A DNA stretch of 64,000 nucleotides, taken from contig NZ_JBEXUX010000003.1 in assembly GCF_040629175.1 (NCBI RefSeq), positions 62,001 to 126,000 of the forward strand. Direction: 5' to 3'. The stretch comes from Embleya sp040629175 (GTDB lineage Bacteria; Actinomycetota; Actinomycetes; Streptomycetales; Streptomycetaceae). The notes below the pieces were generated by a model. It saw nothing but the letters and a program-made list of their open reading frames with translations. It searched no databases and had not been told where the DNA came from. A program made the translations under genes and the position numbers. Shown here piece after piece: positions 50,059 through 59,013 of this stretch (the first letter of the stretch is position 1; each line of letters opens with the position of its first letter).

Positions 50059-53000
50059 TCACGCTACCGGGCGGCGACGAACACGAGGGCGAACCCACGA
50101 CCACCCGAACCACACGACGCCACCGAACGCGAGCGTGCCCAGGCCCACCAACAGCCACGGCCACCAGCTCACGTCCACCCGTTCGTCGCCCCGATAGAGC
50201 AGATCCTCGCCGGACACCTCCGGCCGCAGTTCGAGCCGGGTGTTCGGGAGGTGCTCCTTGAACGACTCGGCCAGCGGCGAGTGCACCTCGCCGACCACCC
50301 GCGCCCTGGCCTCGTAGTGGCCCGCGTCCGCCCACATGCCGTCGGTGCGATGTGTGCGCGCGGCGAGGTTGACCGAGAAGTAGACGGGTACGCCCGGCGC
50401 CAACAGCGGCGCACCGTCCTTGAGGCCGACCACCCCCACCCCGTCCACCCGCAACCGGGTGACCTGGAGCGGGACCCGGGCCGTGGTCGCCACCAGCCGC
50501 AGGCACAACTCGCGGCCCGAGGACAGGTCGAGCCGGGTGTTCGGCGGCACCGGTTGGAACGTCCGGCAGTCCAGCGCGTCCGGCTGCTCGGCCGGCGGCC
50601 GCAACCAGGTCGCCTGCACGCCCCGATCCTTGTCCGCCGCCACGATCCGGGCGGCGCTGCGCAGTTGCAGGCCGGTACGGGCCTGGGCCAGGCCGGCGCC
50701 CGGGTCGGCCGGGTTGTCGCGCAGGACACGCGTGTCCGGCAACACCCGCTGCAGGGCCGGTCCCGCGCTGCTGTCGCTCGCCAACGGAATCGCGAAGCCC
50801 GCGACCGTGCGGCCCTCCTCGCCGAGCCGGTCGAAGTCCTTGCGCAGGTCCGGGCCGACCGCGTCGCGGGCCGCGTCCGAGAGCAGCAGTACCCCGTTCA
50901 CCGAGTTCGGCGCGGACGTGCGCAGCACGGTCAGCGCCCGGTCGAGCGCCGCGTGCAGATCGGCGGGTTCCGGCGCCCGATTCGCCGGCGGGGCGCCCGC
51001 CGGGTCGCCCTCCGACGCGGCACCGGCCTGCGGGGCGGGCAACCGGGCAGCCATCGCGACCGGATCGGCGACCGGTTCGAGGCCGTTGCCGTACTCGGTC
51101 GCGGTGGTGTCGAAGCTGATCAGCGAGACCCGATCGGAGGGGGAGAGCCGGCCCAGGAACGTGGTCGTCGCGCTCTTGACCGCGGCGTAGCGGCCGGTGC
51201 GCCTCATCGACTCCGAGGCATCCACCAGGATCACGTAGTTCGCCCCCTCCCGATCGGCGCCCAGGCTCGCGATCAGCCGCTCGGCGCCGTACGGATCGGG
51301 TGGTTCGGCGGCGATCGCCGAGGCCGGCCGGCCGACCGCCGCGGCGTCGTGCGCGGGGGCCGCGGCCCACAGCGCGAGCAGGGTCAACACCACCGCGACG
51401 GCGAGCGCGCGCGGCCCCTCGCCGTGTTTGAGCGCGGCCCGCAGTTGTTTCAGGTGGCGGCGGAACGCGTCGAACTCGTCCTGTTCGCGCTCGACGATCA
51501 GCAGTGCGGCCTCCGGCCCCCAACTGTGCGCGGCGATCAGCACCCGGATCGCCCGCAGTTCCTCGCGGGCCCGGGCCGAGGTCGGTCCGCGGGCGGTCAG
51601 TTCGCGTTCCAGGTGGGGCAGCAGCAGGTCGCGTTCGCGGTCGCTCGCGCCCTGCCACCAGCGACCGACCTCGTGCACGTACAGGTCACGGCGCGCCCGG
51701 GCCGGGCCGTCGACGATCTCGCCCGCCCATACCCGGGCCGCCGCGTCGGCGTCCGCCCCGCGCAGCGCGTCGCGGAACCAGCCGCTCGCGGCGCGCGCGG
51801 CCAGTTCCGGGCGGGCCCGGGCGACCGCCGCCCACCACGCGTTGTCCAGCCCGGGCAGTTCGGCGAGGCGGGCGTCCGCGAGCACCGCGTCCGCGACCGC
51901 GGCGGTGACCGCCGGATCGCCGGCCCGGACCAGTTCGCCGAGCAGTTCGGCGGTGACCGGCACGGCACGCAGCAACGCGGCGATCCAGCCGGCGAACCGC
52001 CCCCGGGCGACCGGCTCGTGCCGCAGCGCCAGCAGGTCCGCCGCGACGTACGGCCCGTCCGCGGGCGGGCCGCCCAGCGCGAGCCGCAGCACGTCGGCGC
52101 GTACCCGGGCCGCGACCGGGGCTCCGGCACCCAACGGGGTCTCCAGGAGTGCGGCCAGGCCCTGGGCGGCCGAATCCGCACGGCGGTCGGTGAGCGGGAC
52201 CAGCGTCGGCCACAGGTCGTGCAGGACGGCGGCGATCGTGGCGGGGTCGGTATGCCCGGCCACCCGCAGGGTGAACACCGCCTCGGCACTGGGTATCTCG
52301 GCCGTCCGCAACCGCTCGCCCGCCAACAGCGCGTACGGCGCGAGCCATTCGGGCGCGCGGTCGTCCCACGGCCGGATCACCTCCAGCCACGCGCGCAGAT
52401 CCGTGCCCGAGGTGTCCAGGAGTCGGCGCAACACCACCGGGTGGTTCCACAGCGCGTCGTAGAGCGCGGGCACGTCCGTGGTCGGCGTCGGGCCCAGCAG
52501 TCGGCACAGGTCGGCGACCAGCGCCTCCGGCGAGACCGAATCGGCATCGGCCCGGCCGGCGCCGTCCGTCGCCGGGTCCGGGCCCCGCGAGTCCGGGCCC
52601 CGCGAGGCCCGCAGCGCGGTGCCGGCGGGCGGGGTCGCACCGGCCAGTAGCGGTGGGACCGGGCCGAGCAGGACGTGCACCAGCCGATCCCCCCGGCCCG
52701 CCGCCACGGCCGTGTTCCAGCCGACCGCCAATCCCGCCGGCCGGGCCCGCAGCGCGGCGGCCATGTCCCGGGTCACCTCGTCGCCGTCCTCCGCCCGCCA
52801 ACGCTCGGCGATCGGCGCGGCCAACGTGGTGTCCCCGCTCAACAACCGGTCCAGGATCGACGCGGGGCGGACCGCCACCGCCGGTGCCCGCGCCGCGGCG
52901 GCACCCACGAACTCCGCGGCCGAGCGCCGCCCGTCGGCGCCCTCGCCGTCCCCGGCGGCCCGGGCACCCGCCTCGGCGAGCAACCCGAGCAGGTGGTCCC

Positions 53001-53781
53001 CGGCGGCGGGCGTGCCGGGTTCGTGCAGCGTCGCGAGCGCGGCGATCAGCGGGTCGAGCCCCACCCGGCGGCGCAGCGTGGTCAGTTCGCCCAGGTAGGC
53101 ACGGGCCGCGGGCAGGTCGGGCAGGTCGGGCATGCCGTCCAGGGCGACCCGCACGGTGCCGGGCGCGGGCACCCGGCCGAAGGCCAATCGGGGTCGCAGT
53201 CGCCCGGTGGCGCCCATCGAGGTCGCGAAGCGCAGCCCGGCGCGGCAGCCGTACGGCAACAACGCGGCCACCCGGTCCAGGAGTTCCAGCCGACCCCGGG
53301 TGTCCAGGCGCTCCGCGCCGGTGATCACCACCGGGCCGGCCAGGACCGCGGCCGCGACACCCGCGAGCCATTCGAAGTCGCCCGCCCGGACGCCGACCTC
53401 GGCCGGCGAACCGGGCAGCCGCACCCGCAGCGGTCGCTCCCGGTCGGTGGGCAGTTCGATGCCGCGAAAGGCGAGCCACAGTGTGGTGTAGCCGGCCGCG
53501 GCGGCGGCGATCTCGGCGTACGGCGCGGTGAAGTAGCGAACCCCGTCCGTATCGCGCAGGGTCATCGCGACGAACGGGTCCTCGCGTCCGGTACTGGTCA
53601 GGCCCACCCACCCGGGCGGCGCGTATTCGTCGAGGGTGGGTCGCACCAGCCGCTCGAAGTGTGCCCGCCGTTCCGGCCCCGCGCTGCACGCCGGCACCCG
53701 ACCGTCGTGGTACCAGGCCCAATGCGCCCGCAGCGTGCCCGCGGTCTCGCGGGGGCGGTCGTGTCGGTCGGTCGCGTCCAC
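50059..53781 (-). CDS. Large membrane vWA protein with GTPase-associated-like N-terminus
   Basis: The 1240-residue protein has three parts. Residues 1 to about 780 are cytoplasmic and helix-rich, with an early RLVRPTLDEYAPPGWVGLTS segment and LPYGCRAGLRFATSMGAT, which recall the GTPase-associated protein 1 modules described next to bacterial TRAFAC GTPases (from memory; weak similarity). A membrane helix follows (about 790-808), then an extracytoplasmic vWA domain (about 845-1060) with a complete DxSxS MIDAS (VDASES near 854) and LLLSDAARD, a beta-rich domain, and a C-terminal helix (about 1205-1230) with a basic tail. GTG at 53781 has AGAAGG 7 bases upstream. Its ectodomain is paralogous to that of the upstream gene's product. 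Confidence 0.75.
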   Translation of the reverse strand: MDATDRHDRPRETAGTLRAHWAWYHDGRVPACSAGPERRAHFERLVRPTLDEYAPPGWVGLTSTGREDPFVAMTLRDTDGVRYFTAPYAEIAAAAAGYTTLWLAFRGIELPTDRERPLRVRLPGSPAEVGVRAGDFEWLAGVAAAVLAGPVVITGAERLDTRGRLELLDRVAALLPYGCRAGLRFATSMGATGRLRPRLAFGRVPAPGTVRVALDGMPDLPDLPAARAYLGELTTLRRRVGLDPLIAALATLHEPGTPAAGDHLLGLLAEAGARAAGDGEGADGRRSAAEFVGAAAARAPAVAVRPASILDRLLSGDTTLAAPIAERWRAEDGDEVTRDMAAALRARPAGLAVGWNTAVAAGRGDRLVHVLLGPVPPLLAGATPPAGTALRASRGPDSRGPDPATDGAGRADADSVSPEALVADLCRLLGPTPTTDVPALYDALWNHPVVLRRLLDTSGTDLRAWLEVIRPWDDRAPEWLAPYALLAGERLRTAEIPSAEAVFTLRVAGHTDPATIAAVLHDLWPTLVPLTDRRADSAAQGLAALLETPLGAGAPVAARVRADVLRLALGGPPADGPYVAADLLALRHEPVARGRFAGWIAALLRAVPVTAELLGELVRAGDPAVTAAVADAVLADARLAELPGLDNAWWAAVARARPELAARAASGWFRDALRGADADAAARVWAGEIVDGPARARRDLYVHEVGRWWQGASDRERDLLLPHLERELTARGPTSARAREELRAIRVLIAAHSWGPEAALLIVEREQDEFDAFRRHLKQLRAALKHGEGPRALAVAVVLTLLALWAAAPAHDAAAVGRPASAIAAEPPDPYGAERLIASLGADREGANYVILVDASESMRRTGRYAAVKSATTTFLGRLSPSDRVSLISFDTTATEYGNGLEPVADPVAMAARLPAPQAGAASEGDPAGAPPANRAPEPADLHAALDRALTVLRTSAPNSVNGVLLLSDAARDAVGPDLRKDFDRLGEEGRTVAGFAIPLASDSSAGPALQRVLPDTRVLRDNPADPGAGLAQARTGLQLRSAARIVAADKDRGVQATWLRPPAEQPDALDCRTFQPVPPNTRLDLSSGRELCLRLVATTARVPLQVTRLRVDGVGVVGLKDGAPLLAPGVPVYFSVNLAARTHRTDGMWADAGHYEARARVVGEVHSPLAESFKEHLPNTRLELRPEVSGEDLLYRGDERVDVSWWPWLLVGLGTLAFGGVVWFGWSWVRPRVRRRPVA

Positions 53782-53842
53782 GTGGGCCCTTCTGTGCGCG
53801 GGGTGCCGGTCGGGATCGGGAGTCGGTCCGCCCGCCGGGGGT

Positions 53843-55840
53843 TCAGCCGGGCGGGCGGGGCGGTCGGTGGATCGCTTGCCGGTCCGGTTTCGGTTGTTCC
53901 CCGGGAATGGTCGTCGTGATCCTCTCGCGTTCCCCGTTCTGCGGATCCTCGGCCCGGGCACAACCCTGCGGCTCCGGGGTCGGCGAGTCGTCCTCGGCCC
54001 GGGCCGAGGGCTCCGGCTCCGCGCCGTACGGACCCGACTCGGCCCGGCGGACGGACGTCGGCTCGGTCGGCACGTCGTCCCCGGTCCGGATGCCTGCGCC
54101 GGCCGTTTCGTAAAGCAGCGGATCCGTGTGCTCCACCGGCCTCGGTCGGCTGCGCACCCGAACGCACACGCCGTACAGCATGGTGCTCTCGCCGATCCGC
54201 AGCCGGCGCCGGGACGTGCTCGTTCGGCCCTCGTGTTCGTGTCGTGCGGTGATCGTCACCCCGCGACCGGCTCGGGGCCGGCGTCCTCGGGCCACGAAGG
54301 ACGTGGTCGCGCCCTGGAGCAGTGGGTGGTTGTGTCGCCACTCGTGGCGCATGCCGCGGAGCCGGCGCGTGGCGGCCTCGGGGAACCGATACGACTCCTT
54401 GTAGTCCAGGGTCAGTTCGATGGACACGTCCTTGGGGAACAGCCGCCAGAACGTGGTCGCCGCCGCGGCGGTGAGCGCGAGCCCCACCGCGAGCCAGACC
54501 CAGATCGACCAGTCGACCGAACCACGCACGGCGCCGGTGTAGGCGAGCCCGCCACCGCGCAGTCGGGACACCACGTACGGACCGTCGGCCTGCAGGAGAT
54601 CGGCGAACTCGGCGGCCTGCGTGGCCGACACGGTGCCGAGCAAAGTGGCCTCGGCCTCGTATCCGGTCGAGGTGGCGAACGCATCGGATCGGGTGCGATC
54701 GTGGGCTCGGAGTGTGACCGGGACATGGGCCGGGATGCCCGGTTCCAACGTGATCGAGGTCGGCAGTCCGCTGTTCAGGGCCGGGTCGTCGATCTGCAGA
54801 CCGGAGACGGTCACCCGGATGTGCAGCGCGCTCGACGTCAGGGTCAGACACAGCGTGGTGGGCCGGGACAGATCGACCCGTTGCACCGGGGCGGGAGCGG
54901 CACCCGCACAGGCGGCCGCATCGGGACGCACGCCGCGCACGGGTACCGGCCCGGGTCCGAACTCGGCCCGGACCGTCGCGCCCTGATCCACCCTGATCAG
55001 CGCGACGCCCTTGCGCTTGCGCGCGTCGTGTTCGAGGTCGCGCAGTCGGGCGGCCTGTTGGCTGACCGTGCCGCTGAGCGTCTGCGCCTTGGGCAACACC
55101 TCGGCGATCAGGTCGACGCCGCGGGCGTTCTCGCCGAGCGGCAGCGCGTAGGCGGCGATCGGACCGCGCTCCTCGACCGCCTTCGCGTACTCCTGCCGCA
55201 GGGTGGTCCAGCCGGGGGACTTGGCGTTCGCGAAGTCCGGATTGCCCGGCGCGTACAACTGGGCGTCGGTGAGCACCACGATCGCGGTGGGCGGCAGGTA
55301 TCCGGCCGTGCGTCGCTTGTCGGCGGCGATGATCTCGGACACCGACACCATCGCGGCGCCGAAGTCGCTCTCCGTGTCGTTCGGCTTGGGCAGTTTGGCC
55401 AGGAAGTCGGCGATCGCGGCGGCGCCCTGGGGGGCCGTGGTCAGCGGCAGATGGGTCGTCGTCTTCGCGCCGAACCTGATCACCGAGATCCGGTCGTGGG
55501 CGGGCATCGCCAGCAGGAAGTCCTTCAGGGCCGCCTTGGCCGCGTCGTAGTTGCCGTCGTCGAGCATCGAGGTGGAGACGTCGAGCACGACGTAGAAATC
55601 GGCCGGTTGGCTGTCCGCGCCCAACTCGTCGAGCAGGCGGCCGGTGGCCACCACCGGGTCGGCGGTCCGCGGATCGTCGGCCCGGCGGGCCGCGGGTGTG
55701 GCGGGCGCGCACAGCAGCACGAGCAGGAGGGCGAGCACGAGGGCGAGCGGACCGGGCCGGGACGGTCGGGCCCGACCCTCGGTTCGAACGGCGTGGCTCG
55801 ACGCGGGCCGGGGTATCGACGAGGATGTGGCTGCGGACAA
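53843..55840 (-). CDS. Membrane vWA-domain protein
   Basis: The 665-residue protein has a basic N-terminus and hydrophobic segment (about 31-50, uncleaved anchor or signal peptide), an extracytoplasmic vWA domain (about 78-270) with a complete MIDAS (Asp87, Ser89, Ser91 in VVLDVSTSM) and VVLTDAQ, a beta-rich domain (about 330-430), a membrane helix (about 440-462), and a cytoplasmic C-terminus that contains a short beta-like domain and a disordered, acidic Pro-rich tail. TTG at 55840 is chosen because AAGGAGG lies 8 bases upstream; an out-of-frame ATG nearby cannot be used. It follows the GTPase gene after 3 bases. Confidence 0.82.
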   Translation of the reverse strand: MSAATSSSIPRPASSHAVRTEGRARPSRPGPLALVLALLLVLLCAPATPAARRADDPRTADPVVATGRLLDELGADSQPADFYVVLDVSTSMLDDGNYDAAKAALKDFLLAMPAHDRISVIRFGAKTTTHLPLTTAPQGAAAIADFLAKLPKPNDTESDFGAAMVSVSEIIAADKRRTAGYLPPTAIVVLTDAQLYAPGNPDFANAKSPGWTTLRQEYAKAVEERGPIAAYALPLGENARGVDLIAEVLPKAQTLSGTVSQQAARLRDLEHDARKRKGVALIRVDQGATVRAEFGPGPVPVRGVRPDAAACAGAAPAPVQRVDLSRPTTLCLTLTSSALHIRVTVSGLQIDDPALNSGLPTSITLEPGIPAHVPVTLRAHDRTRSDAFATSTGYEAEATLLGTVSATQAAEFADLLQADGPYVVSRLRGGGLAYTGAVRGSVDWSIWVWLAVGLALTAAAATTFWRLFPKDVSIELTLDYKESYRFPEAATRRLRGMRHEWRHNHPLLQGATTSFVARGRRPRAGRGVTITARHEHEGRTSTSRRRLRIGESTMLYGVCVRVRSRPRPVEHTDPLLYETAGAGIRTGDDVPTEPTSVRRAESGPYGAEPEPSARAEDDSPTPEPQGCARAEDPQNGERERITTTIPGEQPKPDRQAIHRPPRPPG

Positions 55841-55843
55841 AGG

Positions 55844-56803
55844 TCATCCCTCCTTGGTCGTACGCGTGGCACGCATCGCCAGGATGGGCTCGATGATCCC
55901 TTGGGGTCGCGGGCGACCTTCCAGGCGCCCCAGGCTCGAGATGACGTTGTGGCACGCCTCCGGATCGATCCGCTGATTCTCCGGACTGCGGAAGCCGGCC
56001 GAGCTGGTCGCGTAGTAGCGGATCCGGTCGAAGTACTGGGCCAGCAACGGCGGCAGGCCGACGGCCGCCCTCCCGAAGGTGCTGCGGCCATCGCACAACC
56101 AGCCGAAGAACGCCTGCGGGTCGCGCACCCGGACCCGGCCGTGTCGATCCAGCTTCGCCCACGCACCCGACCTGGCCTCGCGGAACACCTTCGGGGCGTC
56201 GATCTTCGAGACGCACACGGCCAGTTCGAGCGGCAACAGGTCGACATCCGGGGCCCGGTCCTGCTGATGGGCGATCGCGCCGCGGAGCAGACGTCCCAGG
56301 TTCTCCAGCCAGTGCTCGTCCTCGCAGGTCGGATCGAACAGCAGGATCAGGCCGGTGCGGGTGTTCAGATCGTCCTGCACCGCCTGCTGGTTGGCGTCGG
56401 TCAGGATCGGCAGTTCGCGCACGTCGGCCACGAACCGGGTGGAATCGGCGAGCCCGCGAAGCAACCGCACACGCGGGAGGCGGCGGAACAGGAAGCGGTA
56501 CTCCGCCGGCTCGGGCAACCCGGTCGGGAACGCGTAGGGCTCGAACAACATGGCCCGAGCCCTTTCCTGGAACGCCAGGGTGCCCGGGCTGTGGGGCAGC
56601 GCCCGCCAGCCCGGCGCGTGGTGGCCCGAGTCCGGTCCCTGTTCGACTCGGCGGCAGGATTCCTTGGCGGCCTCCTCGATCATCGCGAGAAAGGTGGTGC
56701 GACCCGAGCCCGGCGCGCCCCACAGGGCTATGCGCTTCTCCGGGAGGGTGGCCACCGGCGGATCCTCGGCCGGGTCGGCCGCGGGCGCGATCGGGTCGGT
56801 CAT
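55844..56803 (-). CDS. TRAFAC-like GTPase with P-loop Lys replaced by Arg
   Basis: The 319-residue cytoplasmic protein has a P-loop GAPGSGRT (residues 29-36) in which the Walker A lysine is Arg. Later motifs are LILLFDPTCEDEHW and VCVSKIDAPKV near 203, where SKID fits the G4 (N/TKxD) guanine motif. It resembles the GTPases encoded with GTPase-associated proteins in predicted conflict systems (DO-GTPase group; from memory). Related actinobacterial sequences usually keep GKT, so loss of hydrolysis or altered binding is possible. ATG at 56803 overlaps the zinc-ribbon gene's stop (ATGA). It precedes both membrane vWA genes. Confidence 0.78.
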   Translation of the reverse strand: MTDPIAPAADPAEDPPVATLPEKRIALWGAPGSGRTTFLAMIEEAAKESCRRVEQGPDSGHHAPGWRALPHSPGTLAFQERARAMLFEPYAFPTGLPEPAEYRFLFRRLPRVRLLRGLADSTRFVADVRELPILTDANQQAVQDDLNTRTGLILLFDPTCEDEHWLENLGRLLRGAIAHQQDRAPDVDLLPLELAVCVSKIDAPKVFREARSGAWAKLDRHGRVRVRDPQAFFGWLCDGRSTFGRAAVGLPPLLAQYFDRIRYYATSSAGFRSPENQRIDPEACHNVISSLGRLEGRPRPQGIIEPILAMRATRTTKEG

Positions 56804-58737
56804 CGGCGATCCTCCTTCGAGCCGGCCGGGTCCGCCCCCGGCCGGGCGAGCAGCTCGAGCAGCAGCGGCGGACCGCCCGCGTCGGTGGCCGCGCCCAGGC
56901 CGAATCGCAGCAGGTCCTCGGGCCTGCTCCGGCCCAGCGTGAAGCACCCGCTCGCGCCCAGCAGACGCCAGGCCTGCAGGGTGCGCCGCCGGGCCCAGGA
57001 GTCCAGCGCGCGCGGGTATTCGAGGTCGTCGGTGACCAGCATGTGTCGTACCCGCCGGGCGGCCTGATGTGCCATCAGGTCCACGTCCCAGCGGTAGCCG
57101 CCGTGCGCGCGAGCGGGGTCCCGGCCCGCGACATAGGGATGCGGGCCGCGTCGACCGACGGTGATCACCACGGTGGGCCGCTGCGGCGACCAGGCCAGCG
57201 CGTTCCCGCGCAACAGCGCGCACAGCCGCTCCAGGGGCGCGGCATACGGATCCACGATCGGCGAGCCGGTCCAGTCCGCGATCGCCGCCCGGGCCGCGGT
57301 CGGGTCGGTGAAGTCCACCCGGCGCAGCGGATCGTGGCCGGCCCGCCAGGGTTGCGGGTGATCGTGGTAGCCCACCACACCGGCCCGGCCCCACCGCGCG
57401 GCGCCGGCCGTGGGTGCCGCCGCCGCCAGTGCCAACAGCGCCCGGACCAGGTCCAGTCGGGCCTGGGTCCGGTCGGGCTCGCCGCCGAGTTCGACCGCGC
57501 ACAACAGATCGCAGGTGACCTGCTCGCGCGCCCACCACGGCCGCTGCGTCGCCGGCCCCCGGGTGAGGGGCGCGAGCGGGCGGACCTCGGCGGGCTCCTC
57601 GGCCACCTCCCAGGCTGCGCCGTGGCCGGAGTCGAAGAGCAACCGGCCGGGGGTGGGCATCCGTACCGCCAGGCAGACCTCGCCCGGCGGCGCGATCACC
57701 TTGACCCGCGCCAGTTCCGACCATTCGCGCGCGTCCGCCGCGTCGGCGACCAACACCGACACCTCGTGCCCGTCCGCCGATTCCCCGCGCAACCCGAGGG
57801 TGATCTCGGCGAGCGGCGCGGCCTCGGTACCGGGAATGGCGCCGCGTTCGAGCAACACGTCGTGGCGCTCCCGGGCCGGCTCGTTCGCCCGCGGATCGCC
57901 GCTGACCAGGTGCAGGGCGTGCCGAACCGGCGCGTCCAGAGCCAACTGCTCCACCAAGACCGCGAGTTCGGTCCCCTCGACGGCGAACGGGCCGCCCCGC
58001 AGCACGGCGGCCGGCGGCAGGACCTCGTGCACGATCTCGGCCGCGAGGGCACACCAGCTCCATTGCGGGCACCGCTCGACCAGTACGAAGGCCCAGGCCC
58101 GGCCCGCGAGATCGGCGCTGCCCGACCGTACCTCGGCCAGTTTCCGGCCCCAGTCCTCGCGCAGCGTGCGCCGAGCCCGCCGCCGCAGCGCCTCCGGGGC
58201 CTGTGCCGTGCCCACGGCCGGCCTGCGGCCCACCCCGCCGGCCAGGGTCAACTCCCGGACCGCGACGTCCTCGGGCAACCACGGCACCACACTGCGCCAC
58301 TCCTGACGGACCCGGTTCTCCGCGGGGGCCCGGATGAAGCCGTGGTGGTCGGGCAGCACCCACTGGGTGGTCAGGTGCCGTGTCCCGATCTCCAGGAACA
58401 ACACCAGGTCCAGTTCACCCGCACTCAACGCGGTGAGCAGGGTCAGCGCCGCCGCCCGACCGGACGGCGCGGCGGATTCGGCCGCCGGGAACTCGGCATC
58501 GCTCGGCACGGGCCCGAATCGCACCAACTCGGCCAGGGGCTCGGGCACCCGGCCGTAGCCGCGCGCGTGCGCCACCCGGATCGCCGCCGCGTGATCGAAC
58601 GCCCGCGCCGCGTCCCGATAGGCGGTGGGCCCGGGCGCCGACGGCGGCCAGCCGCAGCCGGCACACCACCCGGCGGGTTGCAGCAGATCCCAGCAGACGG
58701 GGCACACCACATCCACGACTCGGTCCTGGTCGCTCAC
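56800..58737 (-). CDS. Zinc-ribbon protein of unknown function
   Basis: The 645-residue protein has an N-terminal zinc ribbon (Cys12, Cys15, Cys25, Cys28 in VVCPVCWDLLQPAGWCAGCGW) and a long body with no motif I recognise; TVVITVGRRGPHPYVAGRD near 490 is one conserved-looking segment. It is first in a group of overlapping genes (GTPase, vWA, large vWA), separated from the upstream genes by 276 bases. GTG at 58737 is supported only by GGAT, so the true start may differ; the frame is open upstream to a GTG at 58914 in Ala/Arg-rich sequence. I know similar proteins only as neighbours of such GTPases. Confidence 0.7.
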   Translation of the reverse strand: MSDQDRVVDVVCPVCWDLLQPAGWCAGCGWPPSAPGPTAYRDAARAFDHAAAIRVAHARGYGRVPEPLAELVRFGPVPSDAEFPAAESAAPSGRAAALTLLTALSAGELDLVLFLEIGTRHLTTQWVLPDHHGFIRAPAENRVRQEWRSVVPWLPEDVAVRELTLAGGVGRRPAVGTAQAPEALRRRARRTLREDWGRKLAEVRSGSADLAGRAWAFVLVERCPQWSWCALAAEIVHEVLPPAAVLRGGPFAVEGTELAVLVEQLALDAPVRHALHLVSGDPRANEPARERHDVLLERGAIPGTEAAPLAEITLGLRGESADGHEVSVLVADAADAREWSELARVKVIAPPGEVCLAVRMPTPGRLLFDSGHGAAWEVAEEPAEVRPLAPLTRGPATQRPWWAREQVTCDLLCAVELGGEPDRTQARLDLVRALLALAAAAPTAGAARWGRAGVVGYHDHPQPWRAGHDPLRRVDFTDPTAARAAIADWTGSPIVDPYAAPLERLCALLRGNALAWSPQRPTVVITVGRRGPHPYVAGRDPARAHGGYRWDVDLMAHQAARRVRHMLVTDDLEYPRALDSWARRRTLQAWRLLGASGCFTLGRSRPEDLLRFGLGAATDAGGPPLLLELLARPGADPAGSKEDRR

Positions 58738-58930
58738 CGCATCCGAACCCGTCGGACGGCCCGCCCCGATCCGCACATCCGTCGCTGGACTCCCGGCACG
58801 AATCCCCCTGTTCGTCCCATCCGGCAGGCCCGTCCCAAGGCTCGCCGACAGTGGAACCACGCTCGTGGCCGCCCGCGGCGCCGGCCGGGCAGGCCGGCTC
58901 GCAGTGACGACCACTTACCCGCAGTGGCCG

Positions 58931-58936
58931 ATCGTA
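58931..58936 (-). promoter_or_regulatory. Possible -10 box of the GTPase unit
   Basis: TACGAT on the minus strand in the 276-base gap (58738-59013) between the propeller protein gene and the zinc-ribbon gene. No -35 hexamer is clear. If real, the GTPase-vWA genes have their own promoter. Confidence 0.35.
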
Positions 58937-59013
58937 GTCCCGTGCGTGGCCGAGTCGTGGCGTTTCCGTCGGGTTGTGATCAGACCTCCGCGCACGCGTG
59001 ATCCGGGCGTCGC

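Noticed and set aside
50061..50066. TAGCGT as an independent leaderless promoter for phzF
   Set aside because: It lies inside the end of the preceding gene and only 5 bases separate the genes, so read-through with coupling is equally likely.
50251..53919. Plus-strand frames opposite the large vWA gene
   Set aside because: The minus strand shows intact vWA motifs and consistent codon bias; the plus frames are Arg/Gln-rich shadows.
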